A DNA stretch of 64,000 nucleotides from NCBI RefSeq assembly GCF_001522545.3, contig NC_031781.1, positions 12,969,706-13,033,705 of the forward strand. The letters are read 5' to 3'. The DNA is from Parus major. Its lineage: Eukaryota; Chordata; Aves; Passeriformes; Paridae. Under the pieces are notes generated by a model. The model had not been told where the DNA came from. It worked only from the letters and a program-made list of their open reading frames with translations, and did not search any database. This document shows positions 36,201-50,300 of the stretch, in pieces (the stretch's first letter is position 1; every line of letters starts with the position of its first letter). Position numbers and translations under genes: made by a program.

Positions 36201-39200
36201 CATAAGATCGATACATCGATACTTTATCCTTGAAACAGTATTTAAAGTCTGTTCTTAAATTCATTTTTTTCTTCTGTAAAGTTATAGCAATCTGGGATTT
36301 GAGATAATGCATTCATTACAGCCTTATTGGACCTTCGTCATTTACTGTATTTTAATGCATCCGTGGTGATTGCTGAAGAAAGATGCCTAGTGAGCTTAAT
36401 CTGCTTATGCTTTAAAAAGAAAGGATGCTGAGAAGATTAGAATGGGGCCTCATACTGAACAGGTTCAAGAGTTTGCAGTGCTCACGATGGCAGGGAGTTT
36501 TCTGCAAGAGTTATTTTGAATTTAGAGCTTCCCTGATGCTGACTCTGCTGACCTCATGGAGAGGGGAGGAGCAGGAGCTGGGCACAGCTGGGATTTTGCT
36601 TTTGTAGATTGAGATTGTGCCTAGGCTCTAATAATGCCAAATTCATGCTGGGTTAAACATGATGCTGCTTCTTCCTGTTAATGTTTCCTGCTGGTCCACA
36701 TCTCTTCTCATTTTGGAGAACTGTTTGTGGGATTGTGATGCACATCCCAGGACCCAGAAATAGTTGTGTGCATGGTTGAAATAATGCCTATGCAAATAAG
36801 TAACCTGTAGATACGTATGGCAAGAGATTCAGGTCTGCTTCTCTGAGTATACTCACCAGATTTCCCCAACTGTATGTGTGTTGGATATATTGAAATGGAC
36901 TGGTGTCTTGGTTTGGAAGCCCCCAACAACTGGAAATGTTATTTTTGATGACATCTGCAATGAAGAACAGGAGACATTCAACAGGACAGTATCACTTCCC
37001 TGACTGCACCACATATATGTGCTATCTGTAGCAAGGGAGAAGATCATATTGGAAAAAAACTATTTATCTAACAATATTAACAAAAAATCATTTTTATAAT
37101 AAAGACTGTAAAGATCAGTGGCTGCCCTCTGAGTGCCTGAGAGGAGCTGTTTTATACCTCCACCTCTTACTACTGATGGGTGCTTCATTGCAGATCTGTT
37201 GCTGTCCCCACTATGCCACCACCAGCTTCACTGGCAGGTGGGAAATTCAGCACTTTCATAATCAGTGGGTTTTGTTCATTTTAAGAAGATTATGGCATGA
37301 GAGATGAAGGAGGAGATCAGAACTGGCAGGAAGCTGTGATTTGAATAGGACCTTCAATTTGACACATGTTATGTCCTTAAGAGAGGAGTCGGTGCCTGGT
37401 TTTGTTGACAGGTGTGGCGACAGCTTTGAGGGATGACAGGCACTTCACTGAATCACTAAATTGATTTGATAATCAGTAAGTGAATTTGCTAAGAGCAGGT
37501 ACTACGTGCCTTCTTTGGGGCTTGGTTAACTTAGTGACAGCTTGTTTTAAATGTACTAGGAGGCTGTAGTTTATTTTTCCTTTCTGTTCTGCAAAGAACC
37601 CAACATAGAGCTAAATAAAGGAAGCCTTTTCTCCTCTTTGGCTGTAAAACCAACCTGAAGATGACTAGACCTCGCTTTTAGAAGCTGCTGTCCCAGGTTA
37701 AGCTATCTCCATTTTCTCCAGATAGTAGTGGCCATCATCAGCCACAGGTGTTTGTCCTCTCAATGTGGCTACAGCATTTCACCCCCATTGCCTTCCCTAG
37801 ACAGAGTGTGTCAGCTTTGCAGCAGCCTGTGACTCGTTCAGAGCCTTGATAACAGCCTTGCTCCCATTTCCAGCTACTCATTCCCAGCTGGCCTGGTAAC
37901 CCATGGACTTCTCCTTTGGAGCACAGAGAGGAGGTTATTCCTTTCCTTGTGGCATGGTGGCCCTGCTCCACGCCAGAAGGGTGGCCAGGTGCCATGCCCT
38001 GGGGTGCAGACAGCAGTGGCTCCCTCAGGTGTAACCTTTGGGCTGGTTGTGAGCTCATGGCTGGATTTGCAGTTGCCTCCCTGTTAGTTCTGCTATTTAC
38101 TGTGGAAACTTGACAAAGGACAGGTTTGTCAAATGAAAATGTTCTGCCTCCAGCATCAGGCATACAGATGAGAGTTTCTGTTGGTTTGTACTGGAGCTAT
38201 TCAGAAGGGGAGTTTTGCTTCAGGCATTTTAAAAAGGATAGAATTTGTGAACATTCAATATGGATTTATTTTATGATTCCCCAGCAGTGTCTCTATAGTT
38301 TGCTTTCAAGAAAAAACTTGTTCAGACATTTGTGGTCTAGGTAACTATTACATATCAGAGAATTTTTTTCTTACGTGCCTTCATAGTTGTCCTCTCTTCT
38401 TAAGACATAAATTGAATTTGTGTTCTTCATACCGTGATGCTCAAACGATTTCCTCTTCAACAAAGAGTATGTAACAAAGGTTAAAAATTATTTTTGCAAT
38501 CCAAGCATTTAAGTATACATTACTATCTGTTTTAAGGATGGATAATCAATGTAAAAAATGATACTTCCGTGTATTCCTAATAGGTCACTGTGTAAATATC
38601 CATAATGGAATCGATCCCTTAGGTTATGGCAACCATTAGTACAGAAGGGGTTTCACAATTAATGTATCAGACATTTGTCTTTCCTACTTACATGCAAAAT
38701 GATTATTTATTGATTATTTTCAATCCAGGTTAATGATGTTGAAGAGGTTTCAGTATCTCAATTTTAAGTATTTAAAGTGCGCTTCAACAGAAATATCATA
38801 TCCCTTTCAAGAAGTTGTGACTAATATCTGATAAGTGATTTTCCTCTGCATTCTTTCTCATTTATATATACATACCAGTATATAATTCATCAAACAAGGA
38901 TGTTTCCACACCTAGAAAGTGTCTGTGCCATGTGAATGAATGGTCAAGTCAAATGACTGTATTTTCCCTGTTACTTGAAAAGCATGTGTAAAACCAAACT
39001 ATATGCTGAAAGACTATTTTGCATAAAGCTCTTTGGCAATAATAATGAGCAGAGGGAAGTATATTTAAAATGTGTATTCAGTGATTTAGGATCCTGTATC
39101 CCATTTGGAAAGGGACCTGGCACATGGCTTATTTCAGGTCAAAGCATGGTGGCTTCCTCAGTTCCCAGAAGTCAAGCCCACAAGCATCAGAGTAATTGTC

Positions 39201-39747
39201 AGTCCAGGAAGAGCTTGATCTCTGCTCCTGGCCCCATTGGTATGTCTGTATAAATAACCTTCTGTCTTGTAGAAAGAGGTCTCTAAAAAGAGAAAGATTC
39301 CTGCCAGGAAGCCTGTCCCACCACAGTCAGAAGGGACAAAGGACTGGCCAGTTGAGGCAAGGACAGCCTGGTTATTCTATTAAAAATGGACATTTCCTTC
39401 TTCTGGTACATGATTCCAAAGAAATCAAGATCCATAAAGTAACTCCATTTCAATTCAAAAGGAGGTTGAGCTGAGGTGCTGGCCTCATTGTCCATGCCCA
39501 CAGGCAGGAGGTGGAGGCTCAGTGGCAGCTCAGAGCATGGTGGCCTCACTGCAGAGCTGTGGATAGGGTGGGAATTCCCTGCTCCGTTCTTACTCTTCAA
39601 GTGCTGTGTGTGAGCTCTGAGCCTATAGGGATGACATCTGCTTTGCAGGGAAACTGTAGTGGAAGCTGACATCAACCCTCTATGCTGCCTTAAATTCATA
39701 TTCTCCTTGGGAAAAATAAATAAATTAGTATTTCAGTGAAGGTTGGA

Positions 39748-39770
39748 TTTTTTTTTTATTTTTTTTTTTT
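39748..39770. repeat. Interrupted poly-T tract
   Basis: Ten T residues, one A, then twelve T residues. Simple intron repeat. Confidence 0.95.
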
Positions 39771-42700
39771 AAATTGTGAGTCTCCTAGTCATTTTACTGA
39801 TGAAGTGTCAGCCCTTTTTCAATGAGTTTAAGCCTACTGACAGTAGACTGACTTTTCTTAATTATCTTTTCCAGACCCCTTTAAATTAGTCCACCAGGGG
39901 TCTGTGAACCTCATATTGAAATGACAGCTTTAATATTTCCTTACTAAATACATACAAAGAGTTGTCCTGGGATGCTGACTCACATAAGATTGTTAATTCC
40001 CCCCAGTTAACAAAAGAATCTGATTTTAAGTGGCAATACATCTGAGGGACTGGGGCACAGTATGGAGGAAGAGGAGAGTGGCCATCAGATATTACCAAGG
40101 CTTTGTCCATGCTGGAAAGAAGAGAGTGTGGGAGGGGAAAAACCATTTGAAGCCATTGAACTCATGCATAAATGTATAGCTTTCAAATAGCTAATTTTTT
40201 ATGTCATAAAAGAAAACTGGCTAGGGCTGGTTCCTTTTTTATAGCCCTGTCATAAACTCTGAAAAATGAGGTTTATAATTTATGGTCTGAAACCACCTTA
40301 ACTATTGCAATACAAACAGCATCACTGTACTGCAGTTTATTTCTAAAACGCCTCTGGTGAAAATATTGCAGTGCCATAATTAACTAATACCAAGATCCTG
40401 TTTGGAGCTTTCTCTGCTTTCCCCAGAATTATGCAGTTAGTATAAATCCTCAAAGCTTAGAAGATGGCTTCAGATTAATCTTACATCACCATGTCATTTT
40501 AGACAATCACTAATAGTGTTTCTGTGGCTTATAAAGTCTGTCCCATTACTGGTTGGGTTTATAAGGAGTTACATAGTTTTTATCTATGTCCATATATGCA
40601 TGCATGTGTCTGTGTATACAAAAAAAAAAACAAGTAAAAAAGAAGTACAGAGGAGAACAGCGTGCCTGCTGTCTCCTAATTACTTTGTTTTTTTGATATC
40701 TCAGCAACATTGATCTTTCAAAATGATCTCTTGCTGGTGGCATCAGTTTTATGTTGGAAAATATTCCTGCAATTCTGGCAATGATAAACTAATTACAGAC
40801 TATACATTTTTAATGATTTAATCTCCTGTCATATTCCTAGAGAGAAGTGATCCTGATTCCAAACAAATCTCCCATGCATGACCAAACACTCATCATGAAA
40901 TGTATGGTTTTCATTAAACCCCGTTGTTAATAAAGGCTTAGGATTGTTTTGTTAAAATGGGGAGAGGTTGGGGAGTAAAAGCATGCTGAAAGATTACCGT
41001 AATAATACTGCAGTAAGCGTTTTGAATCACAAAGAGTTCCCAGCGACATTCCACTGGTGTGCCTCCCATTTCAGAGGCCCTGACAAGCCATGTGTGATGC
41101 CAGAGCCACAGTGTCACAGTGGTTTCCATGGGTGGTTCTTAGAAAGATGCATTCACGTGCCAGGAATCCAGGTTTGTGTCACTCACCCCATCTATGTTAG
41201 TGTCTAGGTTTAGGAATGATGGCTTGTCAAGCAGTAGGTCAAAAAAACAGCTTCAAGAGACGCCCTTTTTTAAGATGCTGAGGTCTCTGCTCTGTTACCT
41301 GCTGTTAGACGAGTGCACTTTATACCCTTGTGCCACTTTGGCTCAGTGCTGTGTGCCTTGGTGGGGATCTGGTTTTTAACTTTGCATAAAGACTAAAGCA
41401 ATGCACCTTGGCCTCTGACTGGGGTCAAGAGTGGTGCTGCAATGGGGGAACATAAAACAATCATCTCCTTTGCATCTGCTGGAGGGACTGGATCTGTAAT
41501 GCCCTTCAGCAGCAGCTCCTGTAATTGGGCATCAGATTCAGAAGGGAAAGAGGATTGTGGTTCTCTTGAGAGCACAGATGTAAAAGGTGTTGGAAAGATG
41601 ACAGAGAAAAACAATTGTTAGAAATTTCTTTTACCTATGGGAGAAATGTCAAGTAATTTCAGTGAGCTGTAAACATCCCTGCCATTTTTGCTTGCTTTCA
41701 GGTGCTTTTGCCCCTTTACCAGAGAGCTGTTTTGTTGATTTTAATGACTCCAATCTTCGGGAAGTCTGAAGATAAGAACAGCATTTAGAGAAGGCATTTA
41801 AAGCAAATTTTGGTATACCTGCACTGACTGTGCGTGCTGGTGCACTGGTAACAATCTGAGTCAGATGCACACATGTTCACACAGCTAATAAAAAACAGGG
41901 CCTAGAATTACTCAACCTAGAGATGTGAGCATGGAGGGGTGGGGGGTGAATTAAGGTTCCTCTGAACTTTTTGTGGTTTTCCTGGCACAGTGACGATGAA
42001 ACTATTATTATGAACCAGAACTCCAATTTTATTAATGTTCTGAAGTATGGAAGGAAGCAACAAATCTGATTTAAGAGAAGACATTTGTCTTGGCAGTGTG
42101 ATTTACTCCAGGGTTGTAAATTTGACATGATGGAGACTAAAATGTACTGAAACTTAAATTTCTCCCATATCTCACTCAAAGTCAAATGATTTAAATAGCA
42201 GAATATGAGAAATGACACGTATCCTTGGATGCAAATATATTTTTGGTGCTGAAGATTTTAATTTCGTGTCTGAGGAAATTTGTCAGTTAGAGGATGAAAC
42301 TTTTAGGAAAACAAAGGTCATAATTTCCAGATATGGTGTGGGGATGCCATGACAAGCGCATCGCTGTCTCCTGCAGTGAAGGTTTCCTGCCTGGTCACCT
42401 CCTGTAACAGCTCCAGTAATGATAAAATAGGTATTATGGAAGGTGAAATCTGCTTTGCTGACACAGATCCTGCTAATGCTCCTGTCCTGCCATGCTCACC
42501 ATGCTCCTCTCTGGCACTGTGCCTGACCTGTCTCCTGTACTGTACAAATGTGTCCAGGACAAAATACTGTAACATTTTAAAGTACGAGGTGTTAACAAAC
42601 ACAAATGTGACTGGGCTGGGGGACTGAGTTAGTGTTGCAAAAAGCCCCCAGCACAATCCAGCACTGAGCATCCTGCCTGCTCTCGATTTGGGAGGAATTC

Positions 42701-45700
42701 ATTGCTGGGATTTTGTCCTCTTAGGACCAGCTTGGGTAGATGGACCAAACTTTAGTCCCTGCTTTGGACTCTTCACCGTGGTTTTCCACTTCGTTCAGTA
42801 ATGGTGTGCACTGTCCTGAGGGTCACCAAACCCTTGAGATCATTTGCCCTCTGCAGGGATCCTGTCCTTCCACTGAAGATGAAGGAAGTTAATGGTGTTA
42901 CTCAACTCCTTGCTTTCATACATGTCAGAGGTGCCTGAAGTTTATTTTCAGGCTTTGACCTTTTGGTAATCAGCAGAGAAATGCTTATGCTGTGATGAAC
43001 ATAAACTGAACCCAATGGCTATATGATCAATCTGGCAAAGATCTAATTCTCCTATTCATTTCCTGAGTAATGTCTTTTAAAAATCCCCATATTCTGGAAG
43101 TAAAAACCAGAGCTTAATATTTTTTTTTACTATTTTTTTAAGATAAACCGGTAACTTTTATGGCCTTGCTCTGTGATTCCATGAAATGGGATTAATTTCT
43201 TAGCAGCAGTGGACCTGCTCTGTCAGTTCAATAAAAGTAATGTGGACAATTTCAGTCTATTACTTTTAAATTAACTCAGCCCATATGACTCTTCCTAATA
43301 CACTGCCACCTTGTGAAAAACAGGGTTGCGTTTTATTGATTCATGTGATAGATGAGAATATTAAGTGTTCCCTGGCAAACAGCACCCCAAACAACACGAG
43401 GCTCTTAGGCATGCCAGGACTGGGGAACTAATTATGCTGAGACTGAAGAGGTTATTTTACTCATATGCTGTAAAATGGAAAAAATATTAAAGTAACTTTA
43501 TAGCTTAAAAAAAACCCAAACCCACAGCACTTCTCCTTCATCCCCCACCAAAGCCTAGCTGTTACATCTTTTCTTGCCATATTTTCAGTTAGTTTCTGAA
43601 AAATGCAGAACTGAAGAAGGTCATTGGAGAGGGAATAAAAAAGAAACCAAAGCAGGGAAAATCTCAAACCAGTGAAGGTAGAAGGAAATGAAAAGAGGCC
43701 CTTGTAACACAGCACACCTGATATGGCAGTGTGTGTAGTAGCCTTGTTTCCACAAAGTCAGGGAGATGAACAGGTATTGCCCCTTCAGAGACACAAACTT
43801 TTTGAAAAGATTGCTTGTTAAATTTTTACTTGGTGAAAAATGAAGTATGAAAAAGCTGGTGTGATGATCCTTTGAGGACATTCTAGAATAATTGTAATAA
43901 TGCATTAAAATGTCACTAGGGGAAATGATTAATTGGAATTGCTTTCATTTTTCTCCTCCATTTACTTGCATTCCTGTCCTTAGTTCCTCATATAAAAAAT
44001 AAAAATAGTAACATCCAGTGCTGGCACTATATATGAAGTCTTTTATTACTGCACAGTGACATATGTGAAGCCTTGCTGCTGACACTCATGGAGTTACATG
44101 CCTGCTACTCCAATTGCTTTATTAATGTTTTGGCTTTCAGCATAAAACCTAAAACACCGAAAACCACTGTAAAATTCTGATCATGTCAATGACATTTATC
44201 ATAAAACGTGGTGGGTTGTTTGCTGGCTGTGTTGGTTTGTTCTTTCCAGAGCAGAGGTACTGATTTTCAGTTATTTTTCTCTCTTGTCCTCATTTCACAA
44301 GGACTAACCCAAACTAGCACACTGTGCAAAGCAAAGATCAGTGCTAGAGGTGACTTTTGTTCTTGCAGTTCTAAAACACCAGCAAAGTGGGAGTAAATGA
44401 CAGACAGATGTAACTGAAGCAAGAGAAACTGGGAGCAGGAAGTTTATTTTCATGAACTCTTGCCTGTGCCTGGTGGTTCACTCCTCCAAATGATGAGCTT
44501 TAAAATAGGCTGCTGGGCCAGCATCCGGAACTTGACCTTGTGTGGGTGCACCTTCCCTCTGTGTGTTTTCCTACATAAAAACTGCATGGTACTCAGGATG
44601 GGAAACTCATCCAGTATGTTCTTTATAGTGTTTTTTTATTTCATCAAAAGAATTCAAGGAGAGGAAAAAAGCAGCATTACAAATAAGTAAAATAAGTAAT
44701 CTGATTGTTGCTTTAGGTATGTTTCTGCTCATTTTAGTTTGTTGTCATTCAGTTTGATTCACTGAACTGATTCAATTTTAATGGTTCACTTATGTATGCA
44801 ACTACCTGGAAAAAAAGATTAAAAAATGCCCCTAAAGCAAATCTTACTGAGATTCCGGTCAAAAAAGGATCATAAATAAGCAGAAGTAAGAGCAAAATCT
44901 AAAAACAATATGGCACACATCAAGTAAAAGGAAAGTACAATATGTGAAGTGCAGAAAATAAACATGAGCTACAAAATAGAAGTTAAAAAATAGTACCTAA
45001 GGTAAAAAAATCAAATTCAATATGTTTTACAATTACACAAGAGAATGAGTTTCTTCAACCTTTAGATTCTTTCTTTATTCAGTTAATTTAAAGACAACAA
45101 GGCTGGAAGGGTATCTCTTCCAAGGCACCGGCAGTTTCTTAGAGCCTTTGCTGAACGCTGGAAAATTTAGCAAGGAGGAAAATTGCATATACTAAGAATA
45201 TAACATGATGAATATGTTGTGTCACATACATACCATCTGTGAGTTATTCTGATAGACAGAACAGCTTGTCTGCCAAACCCTAAAGCATGGCTTTGATTAT
45301 TGCATACGTTGTAAAATAATAATCCAGGGGACTTTGGGTGAATGAAAGTATGACCTTGAGCTTGTACTTTAAAGGTCATACCATCAAGTTCTGTAAGGGT
45401 AACCCTCTACTGCTGTAATTAGGTCTTTTAGTAATGGGTGCTGTAGAACAGGAGTTTTCTCAAATGAGGCTGCCAGCAGTTACCAAGGAGAGAAGAAAAA
45501 CATCAGGACATCAGTCCTAGAGAGCAGGGACAGTGGGGTGTTTTTTCCTGCAGTGGTTGTAAAAGATGTGTTGTATCCAGTTCTTGATGCTGGGGAGTTT
45601 TGAACTTTCAGGGGTTGCAGCCACTCAAGGAGAGGTGGCCTGTGCACAGTACTTTGCTAATTACCTGCACAGCTCTGTAAATCATCCCCTTTGGTGGTGG

Positions 45701-47255
45701 TCACAGTGTTCCCCACTTCTTGGCCCCATTGCAGATGCTTACATGGTGGAAGAATGATCAGCAGCTCACAGATTTGGTCTTTGCTATTCTGTTTTTTACT
45801 ACTGTTGAAAGTTAATTTCATATGCTATCATTTACTTAAAGTTGTTAAATGCTAGCCTGAGTTTTAAAAAACCCTCATTTTTGTGCAATAACATGATTCA
45901 GCTGCGATGGTTGCTGCAGTAAATGTCTTATAAAAGAGGTCCCTTCCTGAGCTATAGTGCCCATAAATATTAGCTTTATTTTTATAAGTAGTTGCTTTTT
46001 CAGCAGCAAAGTAGCTGTAACCATAAAAATGCTTAATAAGAAATGCTTTCTCAGTCACTGTTTATATGTTTAAACATTTAAAAGAACCATTTTGTATTTC
46101 CTGAATAGCCTCAATATTAAATGTAAGTTCTAAGCAATTGTTTTTCTGTGGTTTGGGGATTTTCTGCAAAATTACTCTGAGCATAAGGCTTCCTGGGTTT
46201 TTTCCCCCTTTTCTTTTTCCTTTTATTTTGAAACTGTTGAGCTGCTCTGAGTGACAAAGATCTAGATTTTGAGAATGAAGAAACTTAAAAGAGGCTTCAT
46301 GCACATCCTCTCTGAGCAAGCTGTTCTAACACAGATGTCACCAAGTGGAATTGAGGCAGTTTCAAAACATTTACTCTCTGTTCCTAATTGGTACCTGTTC
46401 TGAGTCACCCTGACTCGCTGTTGTGGTTTCAAAATCACGTTTTTTCCCTTTCTTTCCCCCTTTCCCATGTTGCTTGAAAATAACAGAGAAAATCAGTTAA
46501 TTGACGCTGCTAATTACATGGAGTGACATATGAAAGGTTCAGGTGTTTGAGGTGCTTTTCTCCAGCAAGAGGAAACAACAAAAAGCCTGGCATGTCAAAT
46601 CCCTGTTTCCTTTCTTAGTTGCTCCATGGGTGGAAAATCTCAGCACCTTTCTGATGCTCTTTGATAGGTATAAAAAGCTGCAAGCATTGCTCGTGCCTCT
46701 CTGGAAGCAGAGCAGAATCCTCTTAAATGTTTTGTGACTCATTCAGTAGCACTTCTCTGTATTTTAGAGCTACCCAAGCCAGGAGAAACCTTTTAAGCGT
46801 AGCAGACTTCAGAGTGAGTAGAGGCAGCCGTAGTAAGCTCTGTCCTTTGAGTCCAGTCCCAGGGTGTCTTGTGCTTTGCTGGAAAAAAAAATAAAAAATA
46901 AATGCTCTGACTGAATTCTCTGAAAAATTGTAACCATCCCTGTTCTGTGAGAACCTTCATGAGCTTTTGCAGAGAGAGAAGGAAATTACTCCTAAAAGTT
47001 TCATTCTATATGTTGGAATTGTTTATTTTGGAGTAAAAGTGGTCAACAGCCAGGAACTTATCACTTGATAACCAGGAGGCATAGTGAAACTGCAGAACTC
47101 ATTTCCATTGTCTGTTTGATTTGATCCTATAAAAATCATGACAATGAACATAAGCAAGCATAATATATTCTTTCATTATGCTTCTATATTTATTTTGTGT
47201 AATAGGCAGAAAAATAAGTATGCCACTAGAAGTTGCCCTTTTTAAGAATATTATT

Positions 47256-47315
47256 GTTGATTGAAACATTTTGAACAACATTTTGAATCAACATTACTGT
47301 TGATTGAAACCTTTT
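47256..47315. repeat. Nested short direct and inverted repeats
   Basis: GTTGATTGAAAC occurs at 47256-47267 and again at 47299-47310. Between them ACATTTTGAA is repeated with a 12-bp period, and TTTTGAATCAAC pairs imperfectly with the GTTGATT motif. It looks like replication-slippage duplication, not a functional element. Confidence 0.85.
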
Positions 47316-50300
47316 AAAAGCTGTGTGCAGATAGTGCATTATCACTTCAGAGGCTTTTGTTTTACGTATTGGTGTTTTAAAAAGACATTATTTTCATCAA
47401 AGGTTGTGATATTTTCTGAATAATACCATTGAAAAATAACTTTACTTTCCTGAGTTTCCTTCAGGCACCCAGGGAAAGTCAGCAGCTGAACAAGAGATGT
47501 GATCAGAAAAGAATAATTTGTGATGTGCTATTAGGTTTCATTTGCACAACACCCAAAAGACCAGCACATAAAAGTTATGGTTGCTTACATTTTCCATGGT
47601 GAATTTTATAGGATCACATCAAATAGCGTAAATGTAGGTTTTGTGGTTTCATGGATTCCGTATTCTCCCCCAGATTTTTTGTACAGGGTGCAGTAATTGC
47701 CATAAATTCTGCAGAGAATTGTGATCAGCTGTATTTTGTGTTGTAACATGGGGACCCATCTTGAGTGCCAGCAGTAAGTGTGGGTAGCAAAGGGTAAAAG
47801 TTGCTCCTGAAGAGGAGACCAACTCTTAAAATAAATAAGCAGAACAAGTAAATGCAGAAAAGGAACATTAGGGTCATATAGCATAAACCAGTATGAAATA
47901 TGCTACAGCTGTATCTCCAGGTATCTTTTAGATGCTGCCTTGGCCACAGTATGGTGTAAATGAAAATAGTGGAGAAGGTTTTAATTATTCCAGTTGCTTC
48001 ATCATGGGAACTGTGACTTTCCACAGATCCAGTTAAAGTTAGATCTGGTTACAGCGGACACCAGTTTCGTGGAAGATCGTGTGTTAGGAGAAAATGTTCT
48101 AGTCCAGAATGAAAAATCTTTCTGAAACTGTCTTAAAATATGCACTCAGCTCTGGAATAGCAGATGCTCTGTGCTCCAGATGCAGTGTATGGGAAGAAGT
48201 CTGCATTTTTTTTGGTTGCTGCTAAAATAATGTGTATTGCATTTCAGATTGGAGACACTTTGCAGTTCAGGAAGAAGTTCCCCAGATGGAAGGATGTGAA
48301 TTATTTATGCAATGTTTATCTCAGGGTTTACTTCCCATCACAACCAATTAAGGCTATTTCATTTCATTAAAACTAACGTTTTCACATTGGGGAAATCATT
48401 TATCTAAGGAAAGCTTATATATAGTATCCACTACTTAAAAGCTTGAAAGCTTCCATCAATCATATAGTCTCAAATTCATTTAAAAATGTACAAGATGGGA
48501 AAGTAAAGATATTTTCCTATGTTAGGCCTTGCCAAATTGAATTATAATTAATTGAAATTTAAGAAATTAAGATATTATATTCATGCTTTTCTTCCTACTC
48601 TGTAGGAAGCAATGGCATTCAGTAGTCCCCTGTCACTTCAGTGTTGAAGTCACTGGACAAGCCTCAGCCCATTTTAATCTGTATACCTAGAGCAGAGAAG
48701 AGGCTTTTGCTCCCACACAATTGTCTTAAGGATTTTCTTGAATAAGTAAAGATTGAGATAAAGCTTTACAGAAACAGAATATATTATGAAATAAAGTTGT
48801 CTGCTTGGTCTGTAACTCAGCATTTAAAGTGGCTTATTTGTGTGGCAGTGATGAATTTGCTGTAATTCTTGTCTTTGTTCCTGTCCTGCTTCCAGAGTCT
48901 GTGTGAGACTTGGGCAAAGTGCACCAATAGATAGCTGTGATAACCAAAGCATTAAACTGAAAGGTCAGCTTATTATTAATTTTAGACCTGTTTTCTAGTT
49001 GAGGTACAGCCAGGTCTCACCAAGGCTTCTGCAGATCAGATTAGAGGGGCTTGTGTATAGACCTGCTGCAAATGAATAGCATCAGTCTTGGGCAAAGGAG
49101 AAATAGAGCCCATTACTGTCCCTTGACAACTTCATTTCAGTCCTTGCCCCCAGTAATTATAACTCCTAGGAAAGCCAGATTGTGGAATCTGGAGAGTTAA
49201 AGTCTGGTCAAACAAATCACTGCTTTTTTAAAAGCCTAGACACACAAGAAGGCCAATCTGTGAAATATGCTAGGAAAATACAGACAAAAATAACCAAAAT
49301 ATCAGGTATAGAGTTTTACCTCGGTGTGTGATAAGTTTAAAATTACAGAAAATGCTGTGGCTAACTTTCCTGGTAGCTCTTTGTGAAGTCTGGATCAACA
49401 GTATCACAGTAAGAATGTTAAAATATTGATTTTTTCTTGTGGTGGGTGGGATTCCTGTGTAATCTCCATCCTCTCTGGGGACAGGCATTAACAAAGGTCT
49501 TTGGAAGTTATTCAAGACTAGTTTGTGAACAGCTAAAATTTCTTAGAGTTTTGTAAGTACACTGTAGTGCTCTGACAATCCGTTAGTGCAATTTTATGCA
49601 TTTTAGGGGAAATAAACTTTGTTTTTTGCAGCATCCTGCTGAAAACGAATGTATCGCTTTCCTAAGCTTGTGGGTGTATGTGTGTGTTTATTTACATGGA
49701 AGGATTACTGAATCTTTTAAAAACATGTGCATATAACTATTTCTTAGTGAGATGTGACATGCATGTGATAAAGACATCTAAGAATGGGGGAAACTTCTTT
49801 ATATCATGGATTTAGTAAAATGCCTGACATTATTTCTGTGGAGGCAAGTTCATCCTTATTTATGCCTTATTGCTCTTAATATGGAAAAGAGCAAGATAAT
49901 CGTGATTACAAACTCAGATTTCTATGTGACTGTAATCAGTTTGTGATATGGAAGGAAGGAGGAGGAAATCTCCCCAAAGTTGGCTCCAGTAGCTGATGTC
50001 ATGCTGTATGTTAGATCTTTAAACCTCCTTCCCCCAGAAATGTTTGCATGCCTACATAGGCCAGAGACAATCCAAGGAACTCTTGCCTCTCTGTTAAGGT
50101 CCTTTGAGCTCAAAATACTGTGCAGAAGTCCTGTGGTTTGCTGGCTTCTGGCATCTTTTGAACCAGGCTTGATGTTTGTCAGGTTGGATCCTGTACAAAC
50201 ACCGAGCAAGGAGGCTGCTCCAGGTCTGAGCAGTGTACACATGGGTGCCTTCAAAGTGAGCCTCCTGCAGTGAGCACTCCCTCTCACTGACCTTTGATTT

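Noticed and set aside
36940..36975. TTTTTGATGACATCTGCAA, briefly considered as the next PTPRG exon
   Set aside because: The translation departs at once from the expected NPDDFDSF context, and there is no acceptor in the right place.
37738..38163. Minus-strand open frame of about 141 codons
   Set aside because: No domain or homologue recognised. Moderately GC-rich intron sequence explains the lack of stops.
48240..48300. Acceptor-like TTGCATTTCAG followed by a short open frame (about 48249)
   Set aside because: The translation does not match any part of PTPRG, and I saw no matching donor with a sensible phase.
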